Made by a program: the position numbers and the translations under genes | Shown here: in pieces, positions 6,694 to 14,255 of the stretch | How positions within the stretch are numbered: position 1 is the stretch's first letter | Layout: the number at the start of each line of letters is the position of its first letter | Source: Pseudomonadota bacterium | Lineage (GTDB): Bacteria > Pseudomonadota > Gammaproteobacteria > Pseudomonadales > Azotimanducaceae | Length of the DNA: 22,087 bases | Assembly: GCA_009936895.1 (NCBI GenBank) | Contig: JAACDS010000197.1 | Span: 1 to 22,087, forward strand | Direction: 5' to 3' | The notes under the pieces: generated by a model | The model's database searches: none | Told to the model about the DNA's origin: nothing | What the model saw: the letters and a program-made list of their open reading frames with translations, nothing else

Positions 6694-9013
6694 TGCGATC
6701 CGGCACCAATACTTCACGACTGCCATTGGTGTTCATAGTGGAAACCACGCCAGCGGCCTCCATGGACTCAACTAAGCGAGCGGCTCGGTTATAGCCGATC
6801 CGCAACTTTCGCTGGACGGCAGAGATTGACGCCCGACGAGATTCCAGCACGAAAGCAACGGCTTCGTCGTACAGCTCATCGGATTGTTCTGCAACATCAT
6901 CCGAATCCAATTTAACAAAGGCCTCGCCCTCGGTCTGCCCGGTCAGAATCTCTTCCAGATAATCCGGCGCGCCACGCTGCTTCCAGTCTTCTACCACTCG
7001 GTGCACTTCATCATCTGAAACGAATGCGCCGTGAACACGCTGGGGCAGCGCGGTACCCGGCGGCAGATACAGCATGTCGCCGTGTCCGAGCAACTGTTCC
7101 GCTCCCCCCTGATCCAAAATGGTGCGGGAATCAATGCGCGACGATACCTGGAAACTGATGCGTGACGGTATGTTGGCCTTAATCAGACCGGTAATCACAT
7201 CCACCGACGGCCGTTGGGTGGCCAAAATCAGGTGGATACCCGCTGCTCGAGCTTTCTGCGCGATGCGCGCGATCAACTGCTCCACTTTTTTACCAACGAT
7301 CATCATCATATCGGCAAATTCGTCGATCACGATCACGATGGCGGGCAACGGCTGAAGATCCGGTGCCTGCTCCATCTCTAATGGCCACAGCGGATCCTTG
7401 ATGGGTTCACCCTTGGCCGCGGCATCCTTTACCTGTCGGTTGAATCCGGCCAGATTTCTGACGCCCAAGGCGGCCATCAGCCGATAGCGCCGTTCCATCT
7501 CACCAACAGCCCAATTCAGGCCGTGGGCAGCCTCTTTCATATCGGTAACCACAGGGGTCAAGAGATGTGGAATACCCTCATAAATGGACAGTTCCAACAT
7601 CTTCGGGTCGACCAATATCAGCCGAACCTGTTCTGGCGTTGCTTTGAGCAAAATGCTGAGCAACATAGAGTTCACGCCGACGGACTTACCCGAGCCCGTG
7701 GTGCCCGCCACCAGCAGATGGGGCATACGGGCGATATCAGCAACGATGGTCGCTCCGGCAATATCCTTACCCAAGGCAAGGGCGAGATGGCTACTCGCTT
7801 CTTGAAACGCGGATGAGTTGATGACCTCGTGCAGTTGCACCATTTCACGATGTTCATTCGGGATTTCGATACCCACATAGGGCTTACCGGGAATCACTTC
7901 GACAATACGCACACTGATGACCGCTAAAGAGCGAGCCAAATCCTTAGCCAGCGCACTGATTTTTTGTACCTTAACCCCTGCGGCAGGCTGAATTTCGAAC
8001 CGCGTAATCACGGGACCGGGCAGAACAGAGACCACAACGGCCTCGACATTAAAGTCCGCCAGTTTGAGTTCCAGTTGTTTGGACATGGCTTCAAGTGCAT
8101 CGGCACTGTACCCACCGCCCTGATCGCCATTGGGCTGATCCAGCAGATCAACATCCGGCAGCTCGGTAATGGTCTGGCTGTCGAAGAGGCGTGTTTGCTG
8201 AGTTTTGCTCGCGGGCTTTTTATCCGCGGCGGCCGGTAAAATTTGCACAGACGACTTACCTGCATCAGATCCATCTGACGAACCTTCAACCGGTCGGTTT
8301 TTGGCTTCGAGGGTCGCCGTGAGTTCAGCCTTGCGTTTATGCGCAACGGAGCTCTCATCTTGTTGGATCTGTTCTTTAGCCTGCTTGCGCTGCTGAGCTT
8401 GCGCCAAACGTCGGTCGTTCAAACGATCAAAAATTTCCGCGCCCTTGTGCCAAAGACGGGTGACCCTTCGACCGATAATCTCGGTAATCTCCAACCATGA
8501 GAAGCCCACCGCTGCTTGCGCGCCGATCAAAACGCCTGCCGAGCACAAAACCGTCAATCCGACCATGCCAAAAACGTCAGCACCCTGAGAGCCCAAGGCC
8601 ATCCCGAGTACGCCGCCCGCCCCTGAAGGCAGCGACTCACCGGAGTAGTTGTGCAAATACATGAGCACGCAAGAACACAGCAAAGATGCCACCCAGCCGC
8701 TGGACCGCACACCAATCACTAGGGCATTGGCCTGAATTACTCGCAGCTTGAGCAAGCGCAGCGCGCCGTAGATCAGGCCCATGGGTAGGAGATAGGCCAT
8801 CCAACCAAACAAGAAGAGCAGAAAATCCGCGAGATAGGCACCAGCGATACCCACAAGATTGTGGGTATTGGTGTTGGCACCGGTGTAGTTAAACGACGGA
8901 TCCTCTGGGGAATATGAGGCAATGGCGAGCAGCAGAAAAAATGCCAAGGTGCCAATAAGCACCAGGAACATCTCGCGCAGCGGCAGCGGACGATTAGTAG
9001 CAGGCGTCGTCAA
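6686..9013 (-). CDS. ftsK: DNA translocase FtsK
   Basis: The product (775 aa) is FtsK, the septum-anchored DNA pump that clears the terminus and activates XerCD at dif. The N-terminus carries several hydrophobic helices (about residues 15-170). A short hydrophilic linker follows, rich in Q, K and A (QAQQRKQAKEQIQQ). The motor has Walker A GTTGSGKSVGVNSM and Walker B IVIVIDEFADMMM. The C-terminal gamma winged-helix domain that reads KOPS contains RRASISAVQRKLRIGYNRAAR. I chose a TTG at 9013 because AAGAGGA lies seven bases before it and the next residues (TTPATNRPLPLREMF) lead straight into the first membrane helix. An ATG at 9082 would add 23 basic residues but has no comparable ribosome binding site. 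It is the first gene of the leftward ftsK-lolA-rarA group. Confidence 0.95.
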   Translation of the reverse strand: MTTPATNRPLPLREMFLVLIGTLAFFLLLAIASYSPEDPSFNYTGANTNTHNLVGIAGAYLADFLLFLFGWMAYLLPMGLIYGALRLLKLRVIQANALVIGVRSSGWVASLLCSCVLMYLHNYSGESLPSGAGGVLGMALGSQGADVFGMVGLTVLCSAGVLIGAQAAVGFSWLEITEIIGRRVTRLWHKGAEIFDRLNDRRLAQAQQRKQAKEQIQQDESSVAHKRKAELTATLEAKNRPVEGSSDGSDAGKSSVQILPAAADKKPASKTQQTRLFDSQTITELPDVDLLDQPNGDQGGGYSADALEAMSKQLELKLADFNVEAVVVSVLPGPVITRFEIQPAAGVKVQKISALAKDLARSLAVISVRIVEVIPGKPYVGIEIPNEHREMVQLHEVINSSAFQEASSHLALALGKDIAGATIVADIARMPHLLVAGTTGSGKSVGVNSMLLSILLKATPEQVRLILVDPKMLELSIYEGIPHLLTPVVTDMKEAAHGLNWAVGEMERRYRLMAALGVRNLAGFNRQVKDAAAKGEPIKDPLWPLEMEQAPDLQPLPAIVIVIDEFADMMMIVGKKVEQLIARIAQKARAAGIHLILATQRPSVDVITGLIKANIPSRISFQVSSRIDSRTILDQGGAEQLLGHGDMLYLPPGTALPQRVHGAFVSDDEVHRVVEDWKQRGAPDYLEEILTGQTEGEAFVKLDSDDVAEQSDELYDEAVAFVLESRRASISAVQRKLRIGYNRAARLVESMEAAGVVSTMNTNGSREVLVPDRNV

Positions 9014-9020
9014 AAAAGTA

Positions 9021-9027
9021 TCCTCTT
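9021..9027 (-). promoter_or_regulatory. Shine-Dalgarno deciding the ftsK TTG start
   Basis: On the minus strand the sequence AAGAGGA ends seven bases before TTG at 9013. It is the best ribosome binding site near the ftsK start and supports TTG over the ATG at 9082. Confidence 0.6.
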
Positions 9028-9135
9028 GGCGTGCGACAAGTGTACGCACTCGCCGTTTTCGGTACAAATGGGCACAATGCATGCTAAGGCAATGAGTGCC
9101 TGTTACACCCAGCCAAAACTTAACGGAAAACGACG

Positions 9136-9414
9136 ATGCGCGCAGATAAAATAAAGGTTATTGACGAAGTTTGGGATGACGCCCGAATCGACAGTTTTTT
9201 GGACAAGGAACCCTTGGGCGATGAGCCCGCCGATTTCAGTAAACTGCTGAATGCATACCGCAGCATGCGGGTCGAAGATTTCGGCATCTTTTTACAGCGC
9301 TACGAGGCACGAGGGGGCGACAAACACGCCAGGGACAATGCCGGCCAGACATTGAGCGATATCATTCAGGGCCATCGGCAGTCCGCCGCGTTTCTCGCCC
9401 TGCTCAGCGACTGA
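9136..9414 (+). CDS. PA4642-like conserved small protein, function unknown
   Basis: This is a small, acidic, soluble protein of 92 aa with no signal peptide or membrane helix. The pattern KVIDEVWDDARIDSFLDKEP, then ADFSKLLNAYRSMRVEDFGIFL, then ARDNAGQTLSDIIQGHRQSAAFLALL, resembles what I remember of the uncharacterised Pseudomonas PA4642 family. The second half, with helical pairs and a DNAGQTLSDIIQGHR turn, looks somewhat like a single ankyrin-type repeat, but this is only a visual impression. It is divergent from ftsK and lies nine bases before aat, so it may be transcribed with aat and bpt. In many relatives trxB occupies this position. I cannot assign a function. Confidence 0.75.
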   Translation: MRADKIKVIDEVWDDARIDSFLDKEPLGDEPADFSKLLNAYRSMRVEDFGIFLQRYEARGGDKHARDNAGQTLSDIIQGHRQSAAFLALLSD

Positions 9415-9423
9415 CGTACCGTC

Positions 9424-10206
9424 GTGCGACCGGTACCTTTGCTACCTGCACACCCGGTGAACTTCCCAGATCCGAGAACGGCATTGGAAGAACCAGAGGG
9501 CCTGCTTGCGGCCGGTGGCGATCTATCGCCGGCGTGGCTGATTGAGGCCTACGCGTTAGGCATATTCCCGTGGTTTGAACGCGACGATGAACCCATATTT
9601 TGGTGGAGTCCTGTTGAGCGAGGCGTGATCGAGCCCGGGCAGATGAGAGTCACTCGAAGTCTGACCAAACGTCTTCGCAATAGCGGATGCTCTGTGACGT
9701 TTGACCAGTGCTTCAGCGACGTCATCAGTGCCTGTGCAGCCATGCGCGCACAATCCGTGGGCACATGGATTACACCGAGAATGCATAATGCCTATTGTGA
9801 ACTGCACGACAGTGGGTTGGCGCACAGCGTTGAGGTTTGGCGGGACGGGGACTTGGTCGGTGGCCTGTATGGTTTGTCTCTCGGCCAGATGTTTTTCGGC
9901 GAATCCATGTTTTCTACCATCAGCGACGGTTCCAAGCTGGCGTTCTATCATCTCAATCAACGCTTGCTGGATTGGAACTTCACATTGATCGACTGCCAAA
10001 TGATGAACCCGCATCTTGAATCACTGGGGGTACAACCGATGCATCGAGACGAATTTTTGGCGCTTTTGGCCAGCAATGATTTGAGCAAGACCCGGCTGGG
10101 GCCTTGGTCTGATCGTGGGTCGGATATTAGGCCGGATATTGGCTCGGATGTCGGGTCGACGCTCAATGCGTGCACCGAGTCCAAGGCTCAGGAGCCTTGG
10201 GGGTGA
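9424..10206 (+). CDS. aat: Leucyl/phenylalanyl-tRNA--protein transferase Aat
   Basis: The product (260 aa) is Aat, which moves Leu or Phe from charged tRNA onto proteins with N-terminal Lys or Arg, creating bacterial N-degrons for ClpS-ClpAP. Family motifs include GLLAAGGDLSPAWLIEAYALG (27-47), GIFPWF (46-51), IFWWSPVERGVI (58-69) and the core GGLYGLSLGQMFFGESMFS. The start is GTG with a weak ribosome binding site, nine bases after the previous gene. The conserved domain ends near residue 225 with the MHRDEFLALL segment. The last 30 or so residues form a low-complexity tail of SDRG, SDIR, PDIG and SDVG units encoded by a 12-bp tandem repeat. The stop overlaps the bpt GTG by four bases (GTGA). 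Confidence 0.95.
   Translation: MRPVPLLPAHPVNFPDPRTALEEPEGLLAAGGDLSPAWLIEAYALGIFPWFERDDEPIFWWSPVERGVIEPGQMRVTRSLTKRLRNSGCSVTFDQCFSDVISACAAMRAQSVGTWITPRMHNAYCELHDSGLAHSVEVWRDGDLVGGLYGLSLGQMFFGESMFSTISDGSKLAFYHLNQRLLDWNFTLIDCQMMNPHLESLGVQPMHRDEFLALLASNDLSKTRLGPWSDRGSDIRPDIGSDVGSTLNACTESKAQEPWG
10106..10165 (+). repeat. Degenerate 12-bp tandem repeat encoding the Aat C-terminal tail
   Basis: Five adjoining 12-base units can be read: GGTCTGATCGTG, GGTCGGATATTA, GGCCGGATATTG, GCTCGGATGTCG and GGTCGACGCTCA. The middle three are closest to each other. Because 12 is a multiple of three, the aat frame is kept and four-residue units of the type S/P-D-x-G/R result. It lies just before the bpt ribosome binding site. 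Confidence 0.7.
10190..10194 (+). promoter_or_regulatory. Shine-Dalgarno deciding the bpt GTG start
   Basis: AGGAG lies eight bases before GTG at 10203, inside the end of aat. Together with the GTGA overlap it favours 10203 over an earlier in-frame GTG at 10170. Confidence 0.65.
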
Positions 10207-10922
10207 CCGCGGACTCGGATCAAGAAGCCCCGTTAGATTTCTATCTGACACCGCCGCATCCTTGCTCGTACTTGGATCGCAGCGATGCTCAAACGCTGTT
10301 TGCCGATCCGCGCCGGATTATCACGTCGACGGCCTATCAACAGTTGTCCGCTCAGGGTTTTCGTCGCAGCGGCGGCCACCTGTACCGGCCCAGATGCAAC
10401 CGCTGCAATGCCTGCATCGCAGTCAGGGTACCCATCAGCGGTTTTGAACCAACCCGCTCACAACGTCGCACCAGCAAGAAAAACCAAGATTTAACGATGC
10501 GTATCGAGCCCGCCCGATTCACACCAAGGCACTATCAGGTCTACGAGCGATACATCAGCATGCGCCATACCGACGGCGACATGTACCCTGCCAGTGAGGA
10601 TCAGTTCAAATCGTTTTTACTTTGTGCCTGGGCAGAAACGCAGTTTGTCTGCCTCTACCGAGGCGAACAGCTGCTCAGTGTGGCAGTTACCGATCAGCTG
10701 GACGATGGACTGTCTGCGGTCTATACATTTTTCGAGCCCACCGAAAGCGCTAGGAGCTTGGGTGTCTTCAGTATTTTGCAGCAAATTGAACAATGCAGAC
10801 GCCAGGGACTGTCTCATCTCTATTTGGGCTACTGGATCAAGGAGTCGCCCAAAATGGCGTACAAAAGCCAATATCGCCCGTTGCAGATGTTCATTGAGGG
10901 ACGCTGGGTAACCCTAAACTGA
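10203..10922 (+). CDS. bpt: Aspartate/glutamate leucyl-transferase (ATE family, Bpt)
   Basis: The product (239 aa) belongs to the ATE-type aminoacyl-tRNA-protein transferases. Bacterial Bpt members put Leu on proteins with N-terminal Asp or Glu, complementing Aat. The N-terminal cysteine set of the family is present: Cys21 in HPCSYL, then Cys65, Cys68 and Cys71 in YRPRCNRCNACIAVRV. The C-terminal GNAT-like half contains the HLYLGYWIKESPKMAYKSQYRP region. The GTG at 10203 overlaps the aat TGA by four bases and has AGGAG eight bases upstream. An earlier in-frame GTG at 10170 would add 11 residues inside the Aat tail and is less likely. Some annotations call this gene ate. Confidence 0.94.
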   Translation: MTADSDQEAPLDFYLTPPHPCSYLDRSDAQTLFADPRRIITSTAYQQLSAQGFRRSGGHLYRPRCNRCNACIAVRVPISGFEPTRSQRRTSKKNQDLTMRIEPARFTPRHYQVYERYISMRHTDGDMYPASEDQFKSFLLCAWAETQFVCLYRGEQLLSVAVTDQLDDGLSAVYTFFEPTESARSLGVFSILQQIEQCRRQGLSHLYLGYWIKESPKMAYKSQYRPLQMFIEGRWVTLN

Positions 10923-11023
10923 AAACGCTTGAGGCTGGCGCAAGAATTCAGCGCATCACGGCGCTTCTATTTGCCCTGCCCTTCTGGCACCATCGCGCGC
11001 GACGTTAATGACCCAGAGGCCGC

Positions 11024-11239
11024 ATGGCGAAAGAAGAACAGATTGAGATGGACGGAACGATCATTGATACCCTACCCAACACGATGTTTCGGGTAGAACT
11101 TGAAAACGGACACACCGTGACAGCGCATATTTCAGGGAAAATGCGTAAAAACTACATCCGTATTCTGACCGGCGATAAGGTCAAGGTGGAATTGACTCCC
11201 TACGATCTGAGCAAGGGTCGAATCACGTTCCGTATGTAG
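11024..11239 (+). CDS. infA: Translation initiation factor IF-1
   Basis: The product (71 aa) is IF-1, the small OB-fold protein that blocks the ribosomal A site during initiation. It is almost identical to the E. coli protein as I remember it, for example in TLPNTMFRVELENG and GKMRKNYIRILTGDKVKVEL, and ends KGRITFRM. AGAGG lies about six bases upstream of the ATG. The 101 bases between bpt and infA contain a small inverted repeat (AGCGC/GCGCT at 10950-10965) but no clear promoter boxes. infA between aat/bpt and clpA is a familiar gammaproteobacterial arrangement. Confidence 0.99.
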   Translation: MAKEEQIEMDGTIIDTLPNTMFRVELENGHTVTAHISGKMRKNYIRILTGDKVKVELTPYDLSKGRITFRM

Positions 11240-11244
11240 TCCTT

Positions 11245-11271
11245 GCCTGAGCGATTTCTGCTCGCTCAGGC
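11245..11271. terminator. Hairpin between convergent infA and clpA, possible two-way terminator
   Basis: A perfect 10-bp stem, GCCTGAGCGA paired with TCGCTCAGGC, encloses the seven-base loop TTTCTGC. It starts six bases after the infA stop and lies ten bases beyond the ancestral clpA stop. Neither side has a run of T, so efficient intrinsic termination is uncertain. Confidence 0.55.
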
Positions 11272-11281
11272 CTACCCGGCA

Positions 11282-11509
11282 CTAGGCCTCTGCGCCTGTC
11301 AGGATATTGATGCTGAGATCGTTATCTTCGATGGATACGCGCACGGTACCCCCAGATGCCAAATCACCAAACAACAAATCCTCCGCAAGCTGACGCTTGA
11401 TCTTTTCTTGAATCAACCGCTGCATGGGCCTTGCACCCATTTTCTCGTCATAACCCTCCCGTGCGAGCCATGCCCTGGCTTCTTCATCCACTTCTAGGGT
11501 GACGCGCTT
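11282..11509 (-). pseudogene. clpA: ClpA C-terminal region downstream of an in-frame TAA
   Basis: This stretch continues the clpA frame directly after its TAA and encodes the missing 75 C-terminal residues. The part KRVTLEVDEEARAWLAREGYD, then EKMGARPMQRLIQEKIKRQLAEDLLFGDL, aligns without gaps to my memory of the end of E. coli ClpA. It carries the second AAA+ domain's small subdomain and the GAR sensor 2 motif. No further stop or frame change is seen before the natural TAG at 11282-11284. An ATG at 11491 could in theory allow reinitiation, but the fragment would not be a full domain. The unbroken conservation suggests that the stop is recent, is read through, or is a sequence error. Confidence 0.85.
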
Positions 11510-13540
11510 TTAATCCAGTTGCGCTTGCAGTTCCGTCAGGAACTTATCGACCACGGTTTTGACCACCTCAAGTTTCAGTGCACTGAACTGAACGATGGCA
11601 TCCAGGCGATTACGGAACTCAGGGGTGAACATACGACGGATCACTTCCATGCCATCGGTCGAGTTGTCTTGCTCGGCGAACCCGATGGACGGCCGGCCCA
11701 TTTCCTGAGCGCCGGCATTGGTGGTCATAATGAGCACGACGTTGCGGAAGTCGGCCTTACGCCCGTTGTTATCGGTCAGCGTACCGTGGTCCATCACCTG
11801 CAGGAGCAAATTGAAGACTTCTGGATGCGCTTTTTCGATTTCATCCAGTAGCACGACGCAATGAGGATGCTTCGTCACGGCTTCGGTTAACAGACCGCCT
11901 TGATCAAAACCAACATAGCCCGGAGGCGCTCCAATCAAGCGCGACACGGTGTGCCGTTCCATGTACTCGGACATATCGTAGCGCAGCAGTTCCACACCCA
12001 TGGCATGGGCCAGTTGCTTGGACACCTCGGTTTTGCCAACGCCGGTTGGGCCGGCAAACAAAAATGAGCCGATGGGTTTCTCGCCACTCTTCAACCCTGC
12101 TCGAGAAAGCTTGATCGCTGACGCAAGCTGTTCGATGGCCTCATCCTGACCGAAAACCGCCATTTTCAAATTGCCTTCAAGGTCGCGCAGAGAGGCTTTA
12201 TCCGAAGAGGTCACCTGGGATGACGGAATCCGGGCGATTTTTGCCACGACTTGCTCCACATCAGACGCACCAATACTCTTCTTGCGCTTGCTGGGCGGCT
12301 GGAGCTGCTGGGCGGCGCCGGCTTCGTCCACCACATCGATGGCCTTGTCTGGCATGAACCGGTCGTTAATGTAGCGCGCCGCCAACTCTGAGGCGGTTCG
12401 CAGTGCTTTGTCCGTATAGCGCAGGTTGTAGTGCTCTTCGAAGCGGGACTTCAGTCCCTTCAGAATACGGTAGGTATCATCAACATCGGGCTCGATAACA
12501 TCGATTTTCTGAAAACGGCGAGACAGCGCCCGATCCTTATCGAATATACCTCGGTACTCTTGATAGGTCGTCGAACCCATGCAGCGCATTTGACCCGAGG
12601 TCAGTAGAGGCTTGAGCAGGTTAGACGCATCCATCACACCGCCGGAAGCGGCGCCGGCACCGATAATGGTGTGAATTTCATCGATAAAGAGAATGGAGCC
12701 TTCGGTTTCTTTCAATTCCGCAAGCACGGCTTTGAATCGTTTCTCGAAGTCACCACGATACTTGGTACCGGCCACAAGGGCCCCTAAGTCCAAGGAGTAG
12801 ATGACGCTTCCCGCGACCACTTCGGGCACTTTTTCATCGACAATACGCTTGGCCAGTCCTTCGGCGATGGCGGTTTTACCGACGCCTGATTCCCCGACCA
12901 ACAGCGGGTTGTTTTTGCGGCGCCGACACAGGATCTGAATCACTCGCTCCAGCTCTTCTGCACGCCCCACCAGCGGGTCTATACGTCCGGCTCGCGCTTC
13001 CTCGTTCAAATCCGTTGCGTACAGCTGCAATGCTTTTTGACCGGCTTCAGCAGGCTCTTCGCCCTCTGCGGACGGTTGACCGCTTTCTGACTCTTCTTCG
13101 TCTTCGCCCTTACTGATTCCGTGGGAAATATAGTTCACCACGTCAATTCGCGTGACCCCCTGCACCTTCAAAAGGTAGACGGCCTGACTTTCTTGCTCGC
13201 TGAAAATGGCGACGAGGACATTGGCGCCGGTGACTTCCTTGCGGCCGGAGGATTGCACATGAAAGAGTGAGCGCGAAACCACGCGCTGAAATCCCAGTGT
13301 GGTCTGAGGCCCGTGCTCTTCGTCGCTGGCGGGTAAGATAGGCGTCGTCTCTTCAATGTATTTTTCCAGCTCGCCGGTGAGCTTAGCGGCATCGCCTCCG
13401 ACGTTCTTAAGCACATCCAGCGCCGCTTCGTTACTCATCAACGCCAGCAGGAGATGCTCGACCGTGATAAATTCGTGCCGCCGCGCGCTGGCGCTCTGCG
13501 CAATTTGGTTCAGCGATTTTTCGAGCTCTTTGCTTAACAT
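11510..13540 (-). CDS. clpA: ATP-dependent Clp protease ATPase ClpA, truncated by premature TAA
   Basis: ClpA is the Hsp100 unfoldase that feeds substrates, including ClpS-delivered N-degron proteins, into ClpP. The reading frame gives 676 aa, where an uninterrupted protein would have about 752 (E. coli about 758). Visible are the N-domain (1-140), the D1 Walker A GESGVGKTAIAEG and Walker B SILFIDEIHTI, the D2 Walker A GPTGVGKTEVSKQ and Walker B VVLLDEIEKAHPEV, and a ClpP-docking IGF tripeptide near the end of D2. Translation stops at TAA (11510-11512) after LTELQAQLD. E. coli has QLDQKGVSLEV at this place, so a CAA (Gln) to TAA change is the simplest explanation. The D2 sensor 2 would be lost. 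The gene lies 36 bases after clpS. Confidence 0.93.
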   Translation of the reverse strand: MLSKELEKSLNQIAQSASARRHEFITVEHLLLALMSNEAALDVLKNVGGDAAKLTGELEKYIEETTPILPASDEEHGPQTTLGFQRVVSRSLFHVQSSGRKEVTGANVLVAIFSEQESQAVYLLKVQGVTRIDVVNYISHGISKGEDEEESESGQPSAEGEEPAEAGQKALQLYATDLNEEARAGRIDPLVGRAEELERVIQILCRRRKNNPLLVGESGVGKTAIAEGLAKRIVDEKVPEVVAGSVIYSLDLGALVAGTKYRGDFEKRFKAVLAELKETEGSILFIDEIHTIIGAGAASGGVMDASNLLKPLLTSGQMRCMGSTTYQEYRGIFDKDRALSRRFQKIDVIEPDVDDTYRILKGLKSRFEEHYNLRYTDKALRTASELAARYINDRFMPDKAIDVVDEAGAAQQLQPPSKRKKSIGASDVEQVVAKIARIPSSQVTSSDKASLRDLEGNLKMAVFGQDEAIEQLASAIKLSRAGLKSGEKPIGSFLFAGPTGVGKTEVSKQLAHAMGVELLRYDMSEYMERHTVSRLIGAPPGYVGFDQGGLLTEAVTKHPHCVVLLDEIEKAHPEVFNLLLQVMDHGTLTDNNGRKADFRNVVLIMTTNAGAQEMGRPSIGFAEQDNSTDGMEVIRRMFTPEFRNRLDAIVQFSALKLEVVKTVVDKFLTELQAQLD

Positions 13541-13576
13541 GACATCTCTCTTGTTTTGCTGGTGCCGCGCAGTGCG

Positions 13577-13960
13577 CTAATCGGCCAGTTCGACTGTGGA
13601 CATTAATGGGTGGCTATTCTCTTGAGCGTATTGATTCACTTGCTCTGACTTCGTTTCCGCAATATCCCGCGGGAATATACCCACTACCGCACCACCTTCC
13701 GTGTGAACGATTAGCATGATCTGAGTCGCCTTCTCACGATTCATGCCAAAGAATATTTCCAATATATGGACGACGAATTCCATCGGCGTGTAGTCATCGT
13801 TGAGCAAAATCACTTTATACATGGGCGGCCGCTTAAGCTCGGGTTCTGCTTCTTCCGTCACCAGACCGACGTCGTGCTCCTCACCAAAGTCCGGTTCGTC
13901 GCTATCGCCGGCATTCAGCCACCAACCGGTCTCATTCCGATACTCTTCGAATTTCATCAT
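13577..13960 (-). CDS. clpS: ATP-dependent Clp protease adaptor ClpS
   Basis: The product (127 aa) is ClpS, the adaptor that binds N-terminal Leu, Phe, Tyr or Trp and hands substrates to ClpA. The binding pocket motif LLNDDYTPMEFVVHIL is at about 52-67, and MLIVHTEGGAVVGIFPRDIAETK follows. The protein is about 20 residues longer than E. coli ClpS. The extra length is an acidic N-terminal region (NAGDSDEPDFGEEHD) in the part that is flexible and engages ClpA. Two ATGs stand in tandem (13960 and 13957) with no good ribosome binding site, and an in-frame TGA upstream excludes a longer start. It precedes clpA on the same strand, probably as one operon. Confidence 0.95.
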   Translation of the reverse strand: MMKFEEYRNETGWWLNAGDSDEPDFGEEHDVGLVTEEAEPELKRPPMYKVILLNDDYTPMEFVVHILEIFFGMNREKATQIMLIVHTEGGAVVGIFPRDIAETKSEQVNQYAQENSHPLMSTVELAD

Positions 13961-14025
13961 TTTGTGATCACTAGGCTTTCACTTCCTTTTTGTTCAACCG
14001 CACCGCGAAGACAAACAACGCCTTC

Positions 14026-14031
14026 AATATA
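14026..14031 (-). promoter_or_regulatory. Possible extended -10 of the clpS promoter
   Basis: On the minus strand TATATT preceded by TTGC forms an extended -10 (TGC-TATATT), about 66 bases before the clpS start. The -35 region at the right distance reads TCGAAG and is weak. Confidence 0.3.
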
Positions 14032-14242
14032 GCAAGTGCATTGAGCACCTTCGATGATTGAGTACGACCAAATGTTCACCAAAGATATCGAGACCAATGT
14101 GGTCAAAGTGTCTTCTCTGTCTCCTAGTTGGGGACAAGCATAAGAAACCCAAGCCCTTTGTGCGAAGGCCCCAGCAGAACGGTTTCAGCCCCATCCTAAG
14201 TCCTTGACTCTAAGGGCAAAATTTTGGACTCTCGGATGGCGC

Positions 14243-14248
14243 AAGGAG
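14243..14248 (+). promoter_or_regulatory. Shine-Dalgarno of cspD
   Basis: AAGGAG is a strong ribosome binding site. Seven bases after it, in the cspD frame, stands ACG (14256), not ATG. It is too far (22 bases) from the first canonical start codon, GTG at 14271. Confidence 0.75.
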
Positions 14249-14255
14249 TAGAAAT

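Larger units (their letters stand above)
13961..14255. other. Divergent intergenic region between clpS and cspD
   Basis: About 295 bases without a convincing gene must hold the promoters of clpS (leftward) and cspD (rightward). I see a possible extended -10 for clpS. Toward cspD I see a TTGACT (14204-14209) without a matching -10, and GACTCT twice, 21 bases apart (14206-14211 and 14227-14232). A small inverted repeat, GTCTCC/GGGGAC with one G-T pair, lies at 14119-14135. None of these is strong enough to name a regulator. Confidence 0.5.

Noticed and set aside
11519..11851. Open frame antisense to the end of clpA
   Set aside because: It covers conserved D2 sequence of ClpA, so it is a shadow and not an overlapping gene.
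11282..13540. A frameshift in clpA
   Set aside because: The two parts are in the same frame (13540 and 11491 differ by a multiple of three), so this is a nonsense codon, not an indel.
14204..14232. A sigma-70 promoter for cspD from TTGACT
   Set aside because: At 16-18 bases from the box the sequence reads GGACTC/GACTCT/ACTCTC, which is not a -10 element.
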